Made by a program: the position numbers and the translations under genes. A DNA stretch of 45,221 nt from Phenylobacterium sp. (GTDB lineage Bacteria > Pseudomonadota > Alphaproteobacteria > Caulobacterales > Caulobacteraceae), in contig JADBZH010000032.1 in NCBI GenBank assembly GCA_020402585.1, positions 1 through 45,221 of the forward strand, in the 5' to 3' direction. Of this stretch, positions 42,279 to 45,221 are shown one piece after another (positions within the stretch are counted from its first letter, which is position 1; the number at the start of each line of letters is the position of its first letter). Under the pieces are notes generated by a model. The model did not search any database, was not told the DNA's origin, and saw only the letters and a list, made by a program, of their open reading frames with translations.

Positions 42279-43705
42279 GCCCAGACCGCCGGTCGCCGTC
42301 CGGCCCAGGGCGCCTCGCGCTCCAGCTGGCCGGCCAGCCGGAAGAGGGTGGCCTCGTCGGCATAGCGGGAGGTGAACATCATGCCCACGGGCAGGCCGTC
42401 GGCCGTCGTCTCCAGGGGCAGGGACAGGGAGGGCTGTCCCGAGAAGTTGAAGGGCGGGGTGAAGGGGAAGACCTGGCCCTGCCGGCGGTTGACCTCCTTG
42501 GGCTCCAGATTGACCGGGTCGATGAAGCCGATCTCCGGCACCGGGGTTCCCAGCACCGGCGTCAGGTGCACGTCGCGGTCGCGGAAAGCGGCCAGGGTGA
42601 CCCGGTTCAGCATCCGCAGCTCCTGCAGGGAACGGAAGGCCATCTCGCCGGTCACCTTGCGCCCGCCCTTGAGGGAGACCCAGGTGAGGGGTTCAAGCTC
42701 GTCGGGCTCAGGCTCGCGGCCGATCTCGTCGATCAGCCGCGCCATGCCGGCGGCGAAGTTGGCGCCCGAGACAGGGCCACGGGCGGCGTAGAGGGCGCGG
42801 TAGTCGATGCCCAGGCCCTCCTCGACCACCTCGTGGCCCAACCGGCGCAGCAGGTCGGCGGTGCGCTCCAGCGCCGCCTGGACCTGGGGGTCGATGGGCC
42901 GGCCGGAGACGGTCTCGGACGACCAGGTGATGCGCAGGCGGCCCGGCGCGCGGCCCACCTCGTCCAGGAAGGGGCCGGCCTTGGGCGGGGCGGGGTAGGG
43001 GCTGTCGGGCTCGGGCCCGTCTGTCGCGTCCAGCATGGCGGCGCTGTCGCGCACGGTGCGGGTGACCACGTGGTCGACCACGAAGCCGGCGGCGTAGTCG
43101 AAGCCGTCCGGCAGGTTCGGCACCCGGTCGCGGGTGACCTTCAGCCCCACCAGGCCGCAGCAGGCGGCGGGGATGCGGATCGAGCCCAGGCCGTCGCTGG
43201 CGTGGGCCATGGGGACCATGCCGGAGGCCACCGCCGCCGCCGAACCTCCTGAGGAGCCGCCGGCGATGTGGTCGGGGTTCCAGGGGTTGCGGCAGGGGCC
43301 CAGGAGGGCGCTCTCCGTCGTGCCGGTGATGCCGTATTCCGGCGTGTTGGTCTTGCCCAGGGGGATGACGCCGGACCGGCGGTAGCGGGCGGTCAGGCCA
43401 CCATCCTCGCGGTCGACAATGTTCCGGGCGAAGCGGCTGCCGGAGGTGCGCGGCCAGCCGGCCACGGGCATGGCCAGGTCCTTGATCAGGAAGGGCACGC
43501 CCCGGAAGGGCCCGTCGGGCAGGTCGCCCCCGGCCTGGCGGCGGGCCTCGTCGAAGGCGGTGTGGACCACGGCGTTCAACGTGGGGTTGCGCCGCTCGAT
43601 GATGGCGATGGCCGCGTCCACGGCCTCCAGCGGGGTGGTCTCGCCCTTGCGGATGGCCTCGGCCAGGCCAAGGCCGTCGAGGTCGGCGTACTCTTCGGGG
43701 GTCAT
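42275..43705 (-). CDS. Amidase-signature family amidohydrolase
   Basis: A 476-residue amidase with the Ser-cisSer-Lys triad K75 (PFLIKDLAM), S151 (AGGSSGGSAAA) and S175 (LGSIRIPA); the 24-residue spacing between the serines matches the family. The usual TDTGGSIR or SDGGGSIR is SDGLGSIR here, a leucine next to the oxyanion glycine, which may alter substrate preference. It hydrolyses amide bonds of small molecules in the cytoplasm. ATG 43705 follows the aminotransferase stop by 4 nt. The gene is second in an operon of aminotransferase, amidase and DUF423. The tRNA-amidotransferase GatA is excluded by divergence and lack of gatB/gatC. Confidence 0.92.
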   Translation of the reverse strand: MTPEEYADLDGLGLAEAIRKGETTPLEAVDAAIAIIERRNPTLNAVVHTAFDEARRQAGGDLPDGPFRGVPFLIKDLAMPVAGWPRTSGSRFARNIVDREDGGLTARYRRSGVIPLGKTNTPEYGITGTTESALLGPCRNPWNPDHIAGGSSGGSAAAVASGMVPMAHASDGLGSIRIPAACCGLVGLKVTRDRVPNLPDGFDYAAGFVVDHVVTRTVRDSAAMLDATDGPEPDSPYPAPPKAGPFLDEVGRAPGRLRITWSSETVSGRPIDPQVQAALERTADLLRRLGHEVVEEGLGIDYRALYAARGPVSGANFAAGMARLIDEIGREPEPDELEPLTWVSLKGGRKVTGEMAFRSLQELRMLNRVTLAAFRDRDVHLTPVLGTPVPEIGFIDPVNLEPKEVNRRQGQVFPFTPPFNFSGQPSLSLPLETTADGLPVGMMFTSRYADEATLFRLAGQLEREAPWAGRRPAVWA

Positions 43706-43709
43706 GGGA

Positions 43710-44978
43710 TCACCGGGTCTGGGAAAGGAAGGCCATCTTGGCCACGGGGGCGAGGCCGGGGGCGGCGGCGCGGAGCTCGGCGAAGGACGCCTCGGCGGCG
43801 TCCAGGGCCTGATCGATGTCCGCCTCGGTCATGGCGTCGCAAAGGAACATATTGTGCCAGGGGTGGACATAGACCCCCTTGGCCAGCATGGCGCTGGACC
43901 AGAAGAAGCCCTTCCGCAGGTCGGGGTCCTCGTCGAACAGGAACAGGGGCATCTGGCCGGGGCCGGTGATGCGGAAGCCGAAGCCCGCCGCGTCCGCGCG
44001 CTCGGAGAGGCCTGAGGCGAGGCGCGCGCCCAGGGTCTCCAGCCGCTCCAGGTAGTCGGTTTCGCGGATGCGGCGCAGGACCTCGAGGGACGCCGCCATG
44101 GGGGCGGCCTGGTACCAGAAGGAGCCGGTGGCGTAGATGGCCTCGGCCCCCTTGCGGGCGCTGTCCGAGCCCAGGAGGGCCGAGAGGGCGTGGCCGTTGG
44201 CCAGGCCCTTGCCCCAGGTGGACAGGTCCGGCTCGACCCCGATCCGCGACCAGGAGCAGTCGCGGCTGAGACGGAAGCCGGCGCGCACCTCGTCCAGCAC
44301 CAACAGGGCGCCGGTGCGGTCGCACAGTTCGCGGGCGCGGGCGGCGTAGGCGGCCTCAGGCTCAGCCTGGTCGATGAAGGCGTCGTGCCGGAAGGGGGCG
44401 GCGAAGATGGCGGCCAGGTCCTCGCCCGCCGCCTCCACGGCGGCCTCCAGGCTGGCCACGTCGTTGTAGTCGCAGAGGATCTGGTGCGCCCGGTCTGACT
44501 CCAGGACCCCGGCCGTGCGCGGCGTGCACCAGGGGGTCGAGCCGTGATAGGCGCCCCGGGCGCGGATCACCACCTTGCGGCGGGTCTGGGCCCGGGCGAC
44601 GGTCAGGGCCATGGTCGTCGCATCGCCGCCGTTCTTGCAGAACAGGGCCCAGTCGGCGTGGCCGATCATGCCGACCAGGGCCTCGGCCAGGTCGACCATC
44701 ACCGGGGCGGGGCCGGTCAGGGTGTCGCCCTGCCGCAGCTGGTCGATAAAGGCCGCATCGATGGCCTCGTCGCCGTATCCGAACAGGTTGGGGCCGTAGG
44801 CGCACATCAGGTCCAGGACCTTGCCGCCGTCGGCGTCCCACAGGTGGGCGCCCTTGGCCTTCACGAAGTACTGGGGATAGTCGTCCGGCAGGAGGGCGGT
44901 GGACTGGTGTCCGAACATCCCGCCCGGGATCACCGCCTCAGCCCTCGCCCTCAGGGCCCTGTCCTTGCTCCGGTCCAT
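43710..44978 (-). CDS. Class III aminotransferase (glutamate-1-semialdehyde aminomutase-like)
   Basis: A 422-residue PLP enzyme of the class III family. The Schiff-base lysine is K257 in DLSTWGKGLANGHALSALLG, the cofactor-ring aspartate is in LVLDEVRAGFRL, and the phosphate-binding loop reads FCKNGGDATTMALTVARA. It resembles glutamate-1-semialdehyde aminomutase but lacks the tight HemL motifs, so a catabolic or secondary aminotransferase acting on an amino acid or diamine is more likely. ATG 44978 is preceded by GGGAGG; the frame continues upstream into repeat E1, which is not coding. It is first in an operon with the amidase and the DUF423 gene, suggesting nitrogen-compound breakdown. Confidence 0.9.
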   Translation of the reverse strand: MDRSKDRALRARAEAVIPGGMFGHQSTALLPDDYPQYFVKAKGAHLWDADGGKVLDLMCAYGPNLFGYGDEAIDAAFIDQLRQGDTLTGPAPVMVDLAEALVGMIGHADWALFCKNGGDATTMALTVARAQTRRKVVIRARGAYHGSTPWCTPRTAGVLESDRAHQILCDYNDVASLEAAVEAAGEDLAAIFAAPFRHDAFIDQAEPEAAYAARARELCDRTGALLVLDEVRAGFRLSRDCSWSRIGVEPDLSTWGKGLANGHALSALLGSDSARKGAEAIYATGSFWYQAAPMAASLEVLRRIRETDYLERLETLGARLASGLSERADAAGFGFRITGPGQMPLFLFDEDPDLRKGFFWSSAMLAKGVYVHPWHNMFLCDAMTEADIDQALDAAEASFAELRAAAPGLAPVAKMAFLSQTR

Positions 44979-45043
44979 CGCCTGCGCCTCCCGCTTTTCC
45001 CCATCCTGTCCGCGACAGGCCCCTGTGCGCAAGCGCCAAGGCC

Positions 45044-45132
45044 GTTGACCCCCTCCGATGCGCTTGGGGAATGAAACCGCCAATTGCTCCCCCAAGGGGG
45101 AGCTGTCAGCGAAGCTGACTGAGGGGGTCAGC
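45044..45132 (-). repeat. Structured intergenic repeat, copy E1 (deleted form)
   Basis: Only 89 bp: the outer arms GTTGACCCCCTC and GAGGGGGTCAGC, the GCTCCCCC-AA-GGGGGAGC stem and GTCAGC-GAA-GCTGAC are kept. The CCTCCCCC stem and the terminal CCGC-type stem are replaced by an unpaired stretch. It lies 66 nt upstream of the aminotransferase start. Confidence 0.85.
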
Positions 45133-45141
45133 TGAGATGCC

Positions 45142-45221
45142 GTTGACCCCCTCCGTCCCGGGGCCTTGCCCCGGTCCACCTCCCCCTGGGGGGAGGAATT
45201 ATTGAGCTAATTGCTCCCCCA
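45142..45221 (-). repeat. Structured intergenic repeat, copy E2 (cut by window end)
   Basis: Tandem partner of E1, linked by TGAGATGCC and running off the window. The terminal stem is CCGGGGC-CTT-GCCCCGG, a seven-bp compensated version of CCGC/GCGG, followed by CCTCCCCC-TG-GGGGGAGG and the start of the GCTCCCCC stem. Confidence 0.88.

Noticed and set aside
43710..44978. Naming the class III aminotransferase hemL
   Set aside because: Alphaproteobacteria normally make 5-aminolevulinate through HemA (ALA synthase), and the operon with an amidase suggests another substrate.

Overview
The window is a very GC-rich, densely packed chromosomal segment from an alphaproteobacterium, most likely Caulobacteraceae (Phenylobacterium/Caulobacter-like). 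The evidence is the combination of an mreB-mreC-mreD-mrdA-rodA wall-elongation cluster beside leuA, a Coq4-type ubiquinone protein, DUF4169 and ribbon-helix-helix small proteins, a large TonB-dependent receptor next to a bacterial P450, and several epoxide-hydrolase-like alpha/beta hydrolases. The genus is an inference. I saw no rRNA, tRNA, CRISPR array, transposase or prophage gene.

Layout. 1-6.9 kb: a carotenoid oxygenase, then a minus-strand run of zinc alcohol dehydrogenase, LysR regulator and PaaI-type thioesterase, then a second LysR regulator divergent from an NAD(P)-binding epimerase and a membrane protein. 7-11.1 kb: a catabolic pair, cytochrome P450 followed by a TonB-dependent receptor that ends in a perfect-palindrome terminator. 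11.5-19.4 kb: aminopeptidase P, prmA, a gene remnant, an AT-rich orphan gene, an alpha/beta hydrolase coupled to a proline-rich membrane protein, a UvrD-family helicase and a small ribbon-helix-helix protein. 19.4-25.5 kb: coq4, a 57-residue DUF4169 gene, an aspartate-type aminotransferase, a VTT-family membrane protein, and leuA with a probable leucine leader peptide, followed 3 nt later by an EamA permease. 25.9-31.6 kb: the wall-elongation cluster. 31.6-35.4 kb: a less GC-rich module of an AraC regulator divergent from amidohydrolase, metallo-beta-lactamase-fold enzyme and membrane protein. 35.4-45 kb: two MFS transporters, two epoxide hydrolases, a proline iminopeptidase, a DUF805 protein, and an operon of class III aminotransferase, amidase and DUF423 protein.

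Eight copies of a 90-120 bp intergenic element lie at five sites (about 11.3, 20.3, 25.5, 41.8 and 45.1 kb). Each is a GTTGACCCCCTC/GAGGGGGTC-bounded quasi-palindrome that can fold into several stacked hairpins. Copies differ in stem sequence but keep pairing by compensatory changes, which points to selection on structure.

The most interesting signals are this repeat family, the leuA upstream region (two 18-nt dyads 41 bp apart, a promoter that would give a leaderless leader peptide with four CTT leucine codons, and alternative RNA stems), dyads around the two LysR genes, and the AraC/amidohydrolase/MBL/membrane module, whose substrate I cannot name.
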